64,000 nucleotides of DNA from Phycisphaerae bacterium (GTDB taxonomy: Bacteria > Planctomycetota > Phycisphaerae > UBA1845). Each line of letters begins with the position of its first letter. Position 1 is the stretch's first letter. The translations under genes and the position numbers were made by a program. The notes beneath the pieces were generated by a model. It was not told the DNA's origin and made no database searches. It was given only the letters and a program-made list of their open reading frames with translations. The stretch is from the NCBI GenBank assembly GCA_022072505.1, contig JAJVHU010000037.1, positions 89,716 through 153,715 on the forward strand. The letters are read 5' to 3'. This document shows, in pieces, positions 39,565-48,168 of the stretch.

Positions 39565-41760
39565 ATGATTGAGCAGGGAACCATGACGGGGTCGTGGTGG
39601 AAGCGCGGATACGGGTGGGAGCTTCTGGCGGCGTTCGTCACCGGCGTGGTGGTGATGCAGTTCATCCACCTGGACTCGCGGGGGTTCACCGACGACCGGG
39701 TCGGCCTGCCGGGCTTCGACGCCTGGTATCACGTGAAGATGGCCGAGTTGCTGCCGGAGATCGGGTTCGTCCGCGAGTTTCCCTGGCTGCGTCACGTTTA
39801 CTTCCGCGAGGAAGGGCGTGACTTCGTGAGTCATCACGCGGGGTTTCATGTGTTTCTGGCGCCGTTTGTGGCGATCAGCAAGGCGCTGACGGGCGATCCG
39901 GCGGCGGGCGGGCGCTGGGCGATCAGCCTGTCGTTCGGGCTGTCGCTGCTGCTGATGCAGCTTCTGCTGATGATCGGGCGCGTGCCGTGGCGCTGGGTGT
40001 TTCTGCTGGTCTTCCTTCTTTTTCCTTCTGATTTTTTCCTGCGGCATTCGTATGTGCGGGCAATCAGTCCGTCGCTGGTGCTGATGCTGGCGCTGCTCGT
40101 TTTTCTCTTCCTGCGGCGCCCGTTGTGGGCGGGGGCGACGATCGCGCTTTACAACCTGCTGTATCTCGGGGCGGTGATGTTCAGCCCGGTGATCGTCGTG
40201 GTTTTCGTGGGGGCGTCGCTGGTCGGTCCGAAGGAGGACCGGCGCGTGGAGTGGAAGATGGCGCTGGCGACGCTGACGGGCTGGGTCGCGGGGGTGCTGC
40301 TTTATCCTTACCGGGAAGGCATGTTGGAGTTCCTGCGCCTTCAGGTTTTCGGGTCGGGGCTGACGCCGGACATCTCGGTGGGCAAGGAGTGGAACTCTTA
40401 CGGCAACGTCTGGGAGTTCGCGGTGCAGTCGTGCGGACCGCTTCTGGCGGCGTGGGCGGGAGCGGTGACGCTGCGTCTGCGGTTCGGTCCCCGGCTTTCG
40501 GCGCGGGACACCACGTTGTTGGTCCTTCAGTTCGGATACCTGATGCTGACGCTGAAAGCGCAGCGCTTCATCGAGTACTGGCCGCCGATGTGTCTGCTCA
40601 GCGCGGCGTACCTGTCGGCGCCGGTCCTGACGCGGCTGTCGGCGTGGATGTCCGAGGCGGCGGCGCGGCGGGGTTCGGTCGTCCGGGGCGCGATGCTCGC
40701 CGCGGGCGTTCTCGGCTTCGCCGGTCTGTCGATCGTCGCGGCGTGGCGCGGGCGTGAGACGCTGGCGGCAAGTCCGGTGCTGCGGGAGTGGGCGGTGTGG
40801 TGCGCGGCGGCGGGATTGTTTCTGCTGGGCGCCTTGCGCGTCGGCGGAACGGTCGCGGCGGGCGGCGGGCGAAGGCGGTGGGTGGTGGTTCCGCTGCTGG
40901 GCGCGGGGTTCTGCGCCGGATGCGCGGGGCTGGCGAAGTTCGTATTCGGCGTGGACGTGACCGCGACGGGCAAGCTGGTCAGCCCGCTGCTGGCCGGGGG
41001 CGTCGTGATGGCGGCGTTTCTGCTGTCGGGCGTCGCCCAGCGACGCAAGAACGCAGAGGCAGAGGCGGTTGGTGAGGTCGTCGCCACGACGTTTTCGCGC
41101 CGGGCCGGCCGCACGATCTTCGCATTAAGCGCCCTGACCCTGACGATCTCGCTGACGGCGAGCCGCTTGGCGCACGCCTACCGCGTCAGCGACTGCCGTT
41201 ACGACGTGCCCGCGGTCCGGAACGTCATGAACGCGCTGAAGGAGGCGTCGCAGCCCGGCGACGTGGTCTTCACCGATGACTGGGACATCTTTCCGGCGTA
41301 CTTCTACTTCAACTCGCACAATCACTACATCGTCGGGCTGGATCCGAAGTTCACGCAGTGGCGCGACCCCGAGCTGTGGGCGCGCTACGTCAAGATCAGC
41401 CGCGGCGAGACGCGCGACCCGGACGTCACGGTGGCGGTCAAGGATGAGTCCGGCGCGTACGTCAACAAGGATCTTCACGTCCGTCTCGAGGACATCCGGG
41501 ACATCTTCGGGTGCCGCTTCGTGGTCACGGACCGGGACCACCAGGGGTTGTCGCGCCTGCTGGCGGAGCGCCCGGACCTGGCGGAGCTGATCTACCCGCC
41601 GAAGGCATACGCCCAGGCGAAGGACGCGCCGTATCTGCTCTTCCGTGTCCTCGACGGCGAGGCCGAAACCTCCTCGCCCGCGCAGCAGGTCGCTCAGGCC
41701 CGGCCGGTCGTGTCGAAAAAAGGCGGGAGAACGCGGCTGCGCGTGGTTGAAGCGCCCTGA
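39565..41760 (+). CDS. GT-C-fold membrane glycosyltransferase / oligosaccharyltransferase-like protein
   Basis: This 731-residue polytopic protein has a GT-C organisation. After the first helix an acidic motif in the first outer loop (GLPGFDAWYHVKMAELLPEIG) resembles the metal/donor-site Asp motif of STT3/PglB and ArnT-like enzymes. About a dozen membrane helices follow, then a soluble C-terminal part with VVFTDDWDIFPAYFYFNSHN and YIVGLDPKFTQWRDPELWARY. It is expected to transfer sugars from a lipid carrier to an acceptor outside the membrane. The WWDYG motif of true oligosaccharyltransferases is absent, so the acceptor is open. GAGGGG precedes the ATG. It follows the Asn-rich secreted protein across a terminator. 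Confidence 0.72.
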   Translation: MIEQGTMTGSWWKRGYGWELLAAFVTGVVVMQFIHLDSRGFTDDRVGLPGFDAWYHVKMAELLPEIGFVREFPWLRHVYFREEGRDFVSHHAGFHVFLAPFVAISKALTGDPAAGGRWAISLSFGLSLLLMQLLLMIGRVPWRWVFLLVFLLFPSDFFLRHSYVRAISPSLVLMLALLVFLFLRRPLWAGATIALYNLLYLGAVMFSPVIVVVFVGASLVGPKEDRRVEWKMALATLTGWVAGVLLYPYREGMLEFLRLQVFGSGLTPDISVGKEWNSYGNVWEFAVQSCGPLLAAWAGAVTLRLRFGPRLSARDTTLLVLQFGYLMLTLKAQRFIEYWPPMCLLSAAYLSAPVLTRLSAWMSEAAARRGSVVRGAMLAAGVLGFAGLSIVAAWRGRETLAASPVLREWAVWCAAAGLFLLGALRVGGTVAAGGGRRRWVVVPLLGAGFCAGCAGLAKFVFGVDVTATGKLVSPLLAGGVVMAAFLLSGVAQRRKNAEAEAVGEVVATTFSRRAGRTIFALSALTLTISLTASRLAHAYRVSDCRYDVPAVRNVMNALKEASQPGDVVFTDDWDIFPAYFYFNSHNHYIVGLDPKFTQWRDPELWARYVKISRGETRDPDVTVAVKDESGAYVNKDLHVRLEDIRDIFGCRFVVTDRDHQGLSRLLAERPDLAELIYPPKAYAQAKDAPYLLFRVLDGEAETSSPAQQVAQARPVVSKKGGRTRLRVVEAP

Positions 41761-41777
41761 ACACGGGCGCCTTCGCC

Positions 41778-41805
41778 TTGAAGCCGGGAGTCGGTCCGCT
41801 AGCAT
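41778..41805 (+). promoter_or_regulatory. Promoter-like sequence before the TPR lipoprotein gene
   Basis: TTGAAG (41778-41783), a 16-base spacer and TAGCAT (41800-41805), about 130 nt before the ATG at 41937. Confidence 0.45.
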
Positions 41806-41936
41806 GAAGCGGTTTCTGGGAAGCACGGCGGGCCGGCGACACGCTCCGGTCTGAACGTCGGGCTCCGCCATGAAAGAGACAGGCCGCAGCACCCCGGCAT
41901 GTCCGAACCGAAACCGCCGACGAAAGGAGGACCGGC

Positions 41937-43640
41937 ATGATCCCTCGAGGACTCACGTTCGTACTTGCCGCCGGAGTAGCGATCCTGACCAACGGGTGCC
42001 ACCACCCCGAGGCGTCGCCGGCGTCCGGCGTCTCGCAGGCGCGTCTGTATGACGGACTGGGCGGTCACCGCCGCAAGGTGACGACGGCGTCGCACCAGGC
42101 GCAGCAGTATTTCAATCAGGGGCTTATCTGGGCGTACGCGTTCAATCATGACGAGGCGATCCGCTCGTTCCGCGCCGCCGCCGCGCTCGACCCGGATTGC
42201 GCGATGGCGCACTGGGGCGTTGCGCTGTGTCACGGGCCGCACATCAACAACCCGGTGATGACGGAGGAAGCCGGGCACGCCGCGTGGGCGGCGATTCAGG
42301 ACGCGCTTTCCCGTGCGGACAAGGCGTCGCCGACGGAACGCGCGCTGATCGCGGCGCTGGCGCATCGTTACGCCGACCCCCCGCCGACGGACCGGCGCCC
42401 TCTCGACGAGGCCTACGCCGAGGCGATGCGGAAGCTCTGGCTGGACAACCCCGGCGACGGCGACATCGGTGCGTTGTACGCCGAGGCGATGATGGATCTC
42501 CAGCCGTGGGATTTGTGGACGCGCGACGGTCAGCCGAAGGGGCGCACGCCGCAGATTCTCACCGTGCTTGAACAGGTGCTGCGGATCCACCCGAACCATC
42601 CGGGGGCGCTGCACTTGTACATTCACGCGGTCGAGGCCGCCCGACCGGAACTCGGCATCGCGGCGGCGGACCGGCTGCGCAATCTTGTGCCCGCCTCGGG
42701 GCATCTCGTACACATGCCGTCGCACATCGACGTCCTGACGGGGCGGTGGGAGACGGCGTCGCGCCAGAACGAGCAGGCGATCCGGGCGGACCGCGCTTAC
42801 CGTCGCCTGTCGCCGACGCAGGGCTTCTACCGCGTCTACATGTCGCACAATCATCACATGTTGATGTTCGCGTCGATGATGGAGGGCCGGCGGGAGGTCG
42901 CGCTGCGGGCGGCGCGACAGCTCGTCGCGGACGTTCCGGAGGACTACGCGCGGACGCAGACGGCGCTGGTGGATCCCTATCTCGGCGCGCCGTATGACGT
43001 GATGAAACGCTTCGGGATGTGGCAGGCGATCCTCGACGAGCCCGCGCCGCCGGACTACCTGCCGATCACGAACGCCACGTGGCGCCACGCGCGGGCGATC
43101 GCCTACGCCGCGACGGACCGCGTGGACGAGGCCCGTCGTGAACATGACGCCTTCCGCCAGATCGTCGAGGCCCTGCCGGATTCGGCGATGTACGCGATCA
43201 ACCCGGCGAAGAAAGTGCTCTCGATCGGCGATCATCTCACCGCCGGCGAGATCGCCCTGCGCGAAGGAAAAATCGACGACGCCGTCGCGGCGCTGCGCCG
43301 GGCGGTCGAGATCGAGGATGACCTGCAATACATGGAGCCGCCGGAGTGGGTTCAGCCGGTGCGTCACACGCTCGGCGCCGTCCTCGTCTCCGCCGGACGG
43401 TACGACGAGGCCGAGACCGTCTACCGCGAAGACCTCGACAACTGGCCCGAAAACGGCTGGTCGTTGCACGGACTGGCGGCGAGTCTCGAAGGACAGGGCC
43501 AACCCGGTGACGCCGCCGAAACCCGCCTGCGTTTCTCCCACGCCTGGCGCCGCTCGGACACGCCGATCCCCTCAAGCTGCCTGTGCGTCACCGGGACACG
43601 CTCGACCCGGCCCGCATCGGCGGGCGAGGGGGCGAACTAA
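41937..43640 (+). CDS. TPR protein, probable lipoprotein, of the HxxIHAVEA family
   Basis: This 567-residue protein has AAAGGAGG before its ATG. A short signal ends in NGCHHP, an imperfect lipobox. TPR-like repeats run along the whole length, starting with QYFNQGLIWAYAFNHDEAIR and DPDCAMAHWGVALCHGP. The central LHLYIHAVEAARPELGIAAADRL and GHLVHMPSHIDVLTGRW belong to a widely distributed but functionally uncharacterised TPR family with conserved histidines that could bind metal. The last 40 residues are unconserved. It is probably monocistronic; two dispersed repeats lie directly downstream. Confidence 0.83.
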   Translation: MIPRGLTFVLAAGVAILTNGCHHPEASPASGVSQARLYDGLGGHRRKVTTASHQAQQYFNQGLIWAYAFNHDEAIRSFRAAAALDPDCAMAHWGVALCHGPHINNPVMTEEAGHAAWAAIQDALSRADKASPTERALIAALAHRYADPPPTDRRPLDEAYAEAMRKLWLDNPGDGDIGALYAEAMMDLQPWDLWTRDGQPKGRTPQILTVLEQVLRIHPNHPGALHLYIHAVEAARPELGIAAADRLRNLVPASGHLVHMPSHIDVLTGRWETASRQNEQAIRADRAYRRLSPTQGFYRVYMSHNHHMLMFASMMEGRREVALRAARQLVADVPEDYARTQTALVDPYLGAPYDVMKRFGMWQAILDEPAPPDYLPITNATWRHARAIAYAATDRVDEARREHDAFRQIVEALPDSAMYAINPAKKVLSIGDHLTAGEIALREGKIDDAVAALRRAVEIEDDLQYMEPPEWVQPVRHTLGAVLVSAGRYDEAETVYREDLDNWPENGWSLHGLAASLEGQGQPGDAAETRLRFSHAWRRSDTPIPSSCLCVTGTRSTRPASAGEGAN

Positions 43641-43664
43641 GCAGGAACGCGGAATCATTGATCC

Positions 43665-43719
43665 GAGCCGCGTGGCTTCAGCCCGCGCGAAGCCTCGCGC
43701 GGGGTAAATCCCGCGGCTC
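43665..43719. repeat. GAGCCGCG palindromic dispersed repeat, copy 2
   Basis: The outer arms GAGCCGCG (43665-43672) and CGCGGCTC (43712-43719) are complementary. An inner CCCGCGCGA/TCGCGCGGG stem lies between them, so the whole can fold into a branched hairpin. The first 29 bases match 31716-31744. Confidence 0.65.
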
Positions 43720-43750
43720 AGCGCGGGTCATTCATGCTGCGTTGCTGCCT

Positions 43751-43833
43751 AGGCGCTGCTGCAAAACCGCCGGTACAGATGGGAAAAAGAACGCTTCCTG
43801 ACGGGCGCGGCTCGGTTTTGAAACAGCGTCTTA
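43751..43833. repeat. 83-bp inverted-repeat element, copy 1
   Basis: This element differs from 53703-53785 at only 5 of 83 positions. Its ends, AGGCGCTGCTGCAAAACCG and CGGTTTTGAAACAGCGTCT, are imperfect inverted repeats. It lies between the TPR gene and xylulokinase, ending about 30 bases before the kinase start. Confidence 0.85.
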
Positions 43834-43864
43834 GTTTCGATCGTTCCTGCACCGGAGGAGATGT

Positions 43865-45379
43865 GTGAGCGGATCGCTGTTGCTGGGCATCGACATCGGT
43901 ACGACCGGAACCCGAACGATCGCGGTCGGACTGGACGGGAGGGCGGCGGCGTCGGCCGTGGCGGAGTACCCGCTCTCGACGCCGCAGCCGCGGTGGTCGG
44001 AGCAGAACCCCGCGGACTGGTGGCGCGCGTCCGTCGCCACGATCCGCAAGGTGCTGGAGGCGGTTCCGGCGAGCGCGGTGCGCGCGGTGGGGTTGTCCGG
44101 TCAGATGCACGGGCTGGTGCTGCTGGATGACCGGGGGGACGTCCTGCGGCCCGCGATCCTCTGGAATGACCAGCGGACCGCGCGGGAGTGCGAGGAGATC
44201 ACGCGCCGCGTCGGAGAGGCGGCGCTCGTCGCCGAGACCTGCAACCCCGTCCTGACCGGGTTCACCGCCGGCAAGATCGCGTGGGTCCGCCGGCATGAGC
44301 GGCGCGTCCTCGACCGGGCGCGGATGATGCTTCTGCCGAAAGATTACCTCCGCTTCCGGCTCACCGGCGCGTTCGCCACCGACGTCTCGGATGCGTCGGG
44401 CACGTCGCTGCTGAACGTGCCGCAAAGGGCGTGGTCGCGAACGATGCTGGACGCCCTCGGCCTCGACGAGGACCGGCTGCCCCGCGTGTTCGAGTCGGCG
44501 CGGATCACCGGCGTCGTAACCACCGCCGTCGCGGCCGAGACCGGGTTGATCGCCGGAACGCCCGTCGTCGGGGGCGGGGGCGATCAGGCGGCGGGCGCGG
44601 TCGGCGCGGGGATCGTGCGTCCGGGCGCGGTGTCGGTCAGCCTCGGCACGTCCGGCGTGGTGTTCGCGCACTCCGCGCATCCCCAGGTCGATCCGCGCCT
44701 TCGCACGCATACCTTTTGCCACGCCGTGCCAGGCGCGTGGCACGTGATGGGCGTCATGCTCAGCGCGGGCGGGAGCCTGCGCTGGTGGCGCGACGGGTTC
44801 TGCGAGAGCGAGCGCGGACAGGCCGATCGCGATGGCGCGGCCGCCTACGATCTCATCGCCCGCGAGGCGTCGCGGATTCCGCCGGGTTCGGACGGGCTCA
44901 TCTTCCTGCCGTATCTGACCGGCGAGCGCACGCCGCACGCCGATCCTTACGCCCGCGGCGCGTTCGTCGGGGCGACGCTTCGCCACGGCCGGAAGCACTT
45001 CGCCCGCGCCGTGTTTGAGGGGGTCGCGTTCGGCCTGAAGGACTCGCTGGAAATCCTCAAAGCGATGAACGTGCCCGCGGGCGAAATCCGCCTCACCGGC
45101 GGGGGGGCGCGCAGCCCGCTGTGGCGGCAGATTCTTGCGGACGTGTTCAATCAGAGCGTGACGCCGGTCGCGGCGGACGAAGGTCCGGCCTTCGGAGCGG
45201 CGTTGCTGGCGGGCGTGGGTTGCGGCGCGTTTGCGTCCGTCGAGCAGGCCTGCGACGCCGCGGTCCGGCTGGGATCGCCCGTCACCCCGCAGCGCGATGC
45301 CGCACAGGCGTACGATGAGGCCTACGCGCGGTACTCGCGCCTGTATCCGGCGCTTCGCGATGTTTTCCCGCGATCCTGA
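43865..45379 (+). CDS. xylB: Xylulokinase (FGGY family)
   Basis: This 504-residue carbohydrate kinase phosphorylates D-xylulose to xylulose 5-phosphate for the pentose phosphate pathway. Markers are LLGIDIGTTGTRTIAV (phosphate 1), AVGLSGQMHGLVLLD with the XylB-specific M-H-G-L, PAILWNDQRT, the FGGY-type VVGGGGDQAAGAVGAG (catalytic Asp), SLGTSGVVFA and the adenosine-site TGGGARSPLWRQILAD. GGAGGAG precedes the GTG start at 43865. No xylose isomerase or sugar transporter is adjacent. The family also includes close kinases for other pentuloses, but the MHG signature and length favour XylB. Confidence 0.93.
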   Translation: MSGSLLLGIDIGTTGTRTIAVGLDGRAAASAVAEYPLSTPQPRWSEQNPADWWRASVATIRKVLEAVPASAVRAVGLSGQMHGLVLLDDRGDVLRPAILWNDQRTARECEEITRRVGEAALVAETCNPVLTGFTAGKIAWVRRHERRVLDRARMMLLPKDYLRFRLTGAFATDVSDASGTSLLNVPQRAWSRTMLDALGLDEDRLPRVFESARITGVVTTAVAAETGLIAGTPVVGGGGDQAAGAVGAGIVRPGAVSVSLGTSGVVFAHSAHPQVDPRLRTHTFCHAVPGAWHVMGVMLSAGGSLRWWRDGFCESERGQADRDGAAAYDLIAREASRIPPGSDGLIFLPYLTGERTPHADPYARGAFVGATLRHGRKHFARAVFEGVAFGLKDSLEILKAMNVPAGEIRLTGGGARSPLWRQILADVFNQSVTPVAADEGPAFGAALLAGVGCGAFASVEQACDAAVRLGSPVTPQRDAAQAYDEAYARYSRLYPALRDVFPRS

Positions 45380-45401
45380 AGGAAGGATCGCGGCGATGCG
45401 G

Positions 45402-46967
45402 TCACGGATTTGCCGAGGTCGCGCCCGTCTCCACCGACACCACGTCCAGATCGATCCGCCCGATCACGTCCATCAATTTGAAGCTCAACTCCGCCAGCGC
45501 CGTCTCGCGCATCGAGCTCAGCGCGAAGGCGATCCGCGTCGGGCTGCAATCCGACTCATTCAGCGCCGCGTCGAAATCCACCCACGCGCCGTTCACCCAG
45601 AACTGCGTCCACATGTGAAATCCGAAGATGTCCTGCTGTCCGCCGAAGATCGGGACATACGCCAGGCCGACGGCCACCCGCGACGGAAGCCCGCGAATCC
45701 GTCCCAGCGCCGCCAGAAGCACGGCGTGCTCACTGCAATCCCCCTTCTTCGAGCGGCAGACGTCGCTGGCGGTGGCGAACCCCACATCCAGCGACTTCGC
45801 GTCGATGTAGTCGCTGACGAAGCGCCGCAGGCGGTCCGCCAGCGCCAGCGGATCCTCCTCGTCGCCGGCGGCCTGCGACGCCAACTCGATCAGCTTCGGA
45901 TCAGCCGTGTTGATCAGCACGTTGCTTTCGAGGAACTCGCCCGAGTCGCCGGGCAGCGGTTTCGCCTCCGCCTTGCGCAGCGCCGCATGATCCACCCGCG
46001 CCAGGCGCACCGTCACAGCCGATCCGTCGCGCCGTTCGACCTTCTGCATCGCCGTCTCGGGCAGATCCAGCGTGAACGCCGCCCCGTCCTTCGGCGACAA
46101 CCGGTACGTCGCCTGCCGCGCCTCCTTGTGCGGGATGCGCTTCGCCACCGGGACCGTGTTCGTCATGAAAAATTCGGCGGGGACGAAGTCTTTGACGGCC
46201 TCCGCCTGCGGGACGGCGATCATGTCCATGCTGATCCCGCCGAGGTTCGTCTGCGTCTTCACCATCTTCGCCGTGGCCGGGTCCATCCACGTGACGGAGG
46301 TGACGCGCCCCATCGGCGTGACCACGTCCGCGTCGATCCGCCGCGCCGTCAGCTTCTGCCCGCGATGCTCGAACGTCTCGTCGCCCCCGACGCGCGTCGC
46401 AATCTCCACCACCCCGTCCAGGCGGATGTCCGGCGAATACGTCGTCAGCGTGTACGATGTCCCCGGAGCAAACCCGCGCTCCGCGGATTCGCGGTACAAT
46501 CCCCAGACCATCAGCGCCCGCACCGGTTTCCCGTCCACTTCCGGCAGAGGATACGTCTTCGTGCTGTCCATCCCGAACTGCGTGGACGTGATCGTCACCG
46601 CGCCGTCCTTGAAGACGCCGCGCGAACGCACCGGGGCGTCGGCCATGACCATCACCGTCTCGAACTCGAGCGCGTCCCCCGCGAGCGTCTCCACCGTGCT
46701 CTGGTTCACTTCGATGCTGACCGACACGTTCGCCCGGGCGAGCTTCAGCTTCATCCGCGTCGCCGTCAGGATCCGGTCGCCCTGGCGCGTCATCGTCGAA
46801 TGCCCGTAGCCCACTTTCCCCCCCATCATCATCACGTCGGCCCACTCATCGGAGAAAAGACCCTGCGGCGGGTTCTTCGGATCGATGACCTCGACGGACG
46901 CCGGGGCCGCGCCCCCGAACACCGGAATAACCGCAACGATCGACCAGATCCGCATGTGCTTGCTCAT
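45402..46967 (-). CDS. Transglutaminase-like cysteine peptidase-fold protein, exported
   Basis: This 521-residue protein has a hydrophobic N-terminus (RIWSIVAVIPVFGGAAPAS), probably a signal peptide. A large beta-rich N-terminal region (about 25-340) follows, then a C-terminal transglutaminase core. The catalytic triad is visible: Cys near 410 in KKGDCSEHAVLLAALGR, His in FGFHMWTQFW (about 450) and Asp in GAWVDFDAAL. These folds usually act as proteases, amidases or cross-linkers; the substrate is unknown. GAGGG precedes the ATG at 46967. It follows the SdhB-like gene on the same strand with about 200 nt between. Confidence 0.85.
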   Translation of the reverse strand: MSKHMRIWSIVAVIPVFGGAAPASVEVIDPKNPPQGLFSDEWADVMMMGGKVGYGHSTMTRQGDRILTATRMKLKLARANVSVSIEVNQSTVETLAGDALEFETVMVMADAPVRSRGVFKDGAVTITSTQFGMDSTKTYPLPEVDGKPVRALMVWGLYRESAERGFAPGTSYTLTTYSPDIRLDGVVEIATRVGGDETFEHRGQKLTARRIDADVVTPMGRVTSVTWMDPATAKMVKTQTNLGGISMDMIAVPQAEAVKDFVPAEFFMTNTVPVAKRIPHKEARQATYRLSPKDGAAFTLDLPETAMQKVERRDGSAVTVRLARVDHAALRKAEAKPLPGDSGEFLESNVLINTADPKLIELASQAAGDEEDPLALADRLRRFVSDYIDAKSLDVGFATASDVCRSKKGDCSEHAVLLAALGRIRGLPSRVAVGLAYVPIFGGQQDIFGFHMWTQFWVNGAWVDFDAALNESDCSPTRIAFALSSMRETALAELSFKLMDVIGRIDLDVVSVETGATSANP

Positions 46968-47175
46968 TGAAACCCTCGCCGTACCGGACCGAAACTCCAG
47001 CCGATTTCGCACGTTCATCCGCCCGCGGGTCCGCCGCCTGAGAATCCTTCAGGAGTCGCCTCACGATGACGGAGCGGACGGCGCGCCGACGACCGCGCCT
47101 TCGCGTCGCTTCCGCCGGCCCGCCCGCCGGCACACCCGCGTGCCCCTGACGGTTTGCCCGGCGGTTCGCAGGATT

Positions 47176-47934
47176 CTATCGCCCGAACCACTTCCGCAGC
47201 TTGTACAAAGTCGTGTCCCGACCGGCCTTGGCGATCGAAATCGTCAGCGGAATGTGCTTCGGGCAGACCTTGACGCAGTTCTGGCTGTTGCCGCAATCCG
47301 CGATGCCGCCCTTGCCCGCGAGGACTTCGAGGCGGTCGTCCGCCGCGGATTTCCCCGTCGGGTGGGCGTTGAAGAGGATGGCCTGCGAGATCGCCGCCGC
47401 CCCGATGAAAGGCGAATCCTGGTGATACTGCGGACAGGCCTCGACGCAGCAGCCGCAGGTCATGCACTGCGACAGGGGATACGCCTCCTCCTGCTCCTTC
47501 GGGAAGACGCGCGGACCGGGACCGCGGTCGTAGTAGTCGTCCACCTGCACCCACGCCTTGACCCGCTTGAGCGCGTCGAACATCCGCTGGCGGTTGACGA
47601 GCAGGTCGCGGACGACGGGGAACTTGGTCATCGGGCGAAGCTCGACGGTGTCCGCCCCGTCCGTGCAGAGATTGTCGATCAGCGCGCTGCACGCCTGGCG
47701 CACGCGCCCGTTGATGACCATCGTGCAGGCGCCGCAGACCTCCTCCAGGCAGCAGGAGTCGTACGCCACCGGCGTCGTCGCCTGGTGATCGACCGTCACC
47801 GGATGCGCCGCGATGCGCTGAAGCACCGTGGTGACGTTCATGCCCGGCTCGTACTCGACGGAGAACGTCTCCCAGTGCTCAGCCGAGTGCGGATCTTGTT
47901 GACGAAGAACCTTGACGTGAATGTACCGTGACAT
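47176..47934 (-). CDS. sdhB: Succinate dehydrogenase / fumarate reductase iron-sulfur subunit
   Basis: This 252-residue subunit passes electrons from the flavoprotein to the membrane anchor of complex II. The [2Fe-2S] ligands are in SCCLEEVCGACTMVINGR and RQAC. The C-terminal domain has MTCGCCVEACP ([4Fe-4S]) and SQNCVKVCPKHIPL. The CLEEVCGAC version, with its basic, short C-terminus, resembles the Bacillus/epsilonproteobacterial type. Length is typical. Neither the flavoprotein (sdhA) nor the cytochrome subunit (sdhC) flanks it on either side, which is unusual for an operon-encoded complex. No clear Shine-Dalgarno is seen. Confidence 0.93.
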   Translation of the reverse strand: MSRYIHVKVLRQQDPHSAEHWETFSVEYEPGMNVTTVLQRIAAHPVTVDHQATTPVAYDSCCLEEVCGACTMVINGRVRQACSALIDNLCTDGADTVELRPMTKFPVVRDLLVNRQRMFDALKRVKAWVQVDDYYDRGPGPRVFPKEQEEAYPLSQCMTCGCCVEACPQYHQDSPFIGAAAISQAILFNAHPTGKSAADDRLEVLAGKGGIADCGNSQNCVKVCPKHIPLTISIAKAGRDTTLYKLRKWFGR

Positions 47935-48168
47935 ATATCCGCCGCTTGTCCTTTGCCCTCAGAGGTCGTTCACGACCCGCATCCCTGAATCCGAGCCCGC
48001 TCGAAACGCCTGCCCTCCGGGGCGCCCGCGCCTCGCCGGCGGCGCCGATTCGTGGTCGCTTCCAGCAGGAGCCGTCGCCCGTCGCCGCCGCTTTGACCGC
48101 TCCAGCGTAGACCGAAATACGGCGCCAGGCAAGGGCAGACCGGCGCGACTCGGTCCTGCAACCGCGGC

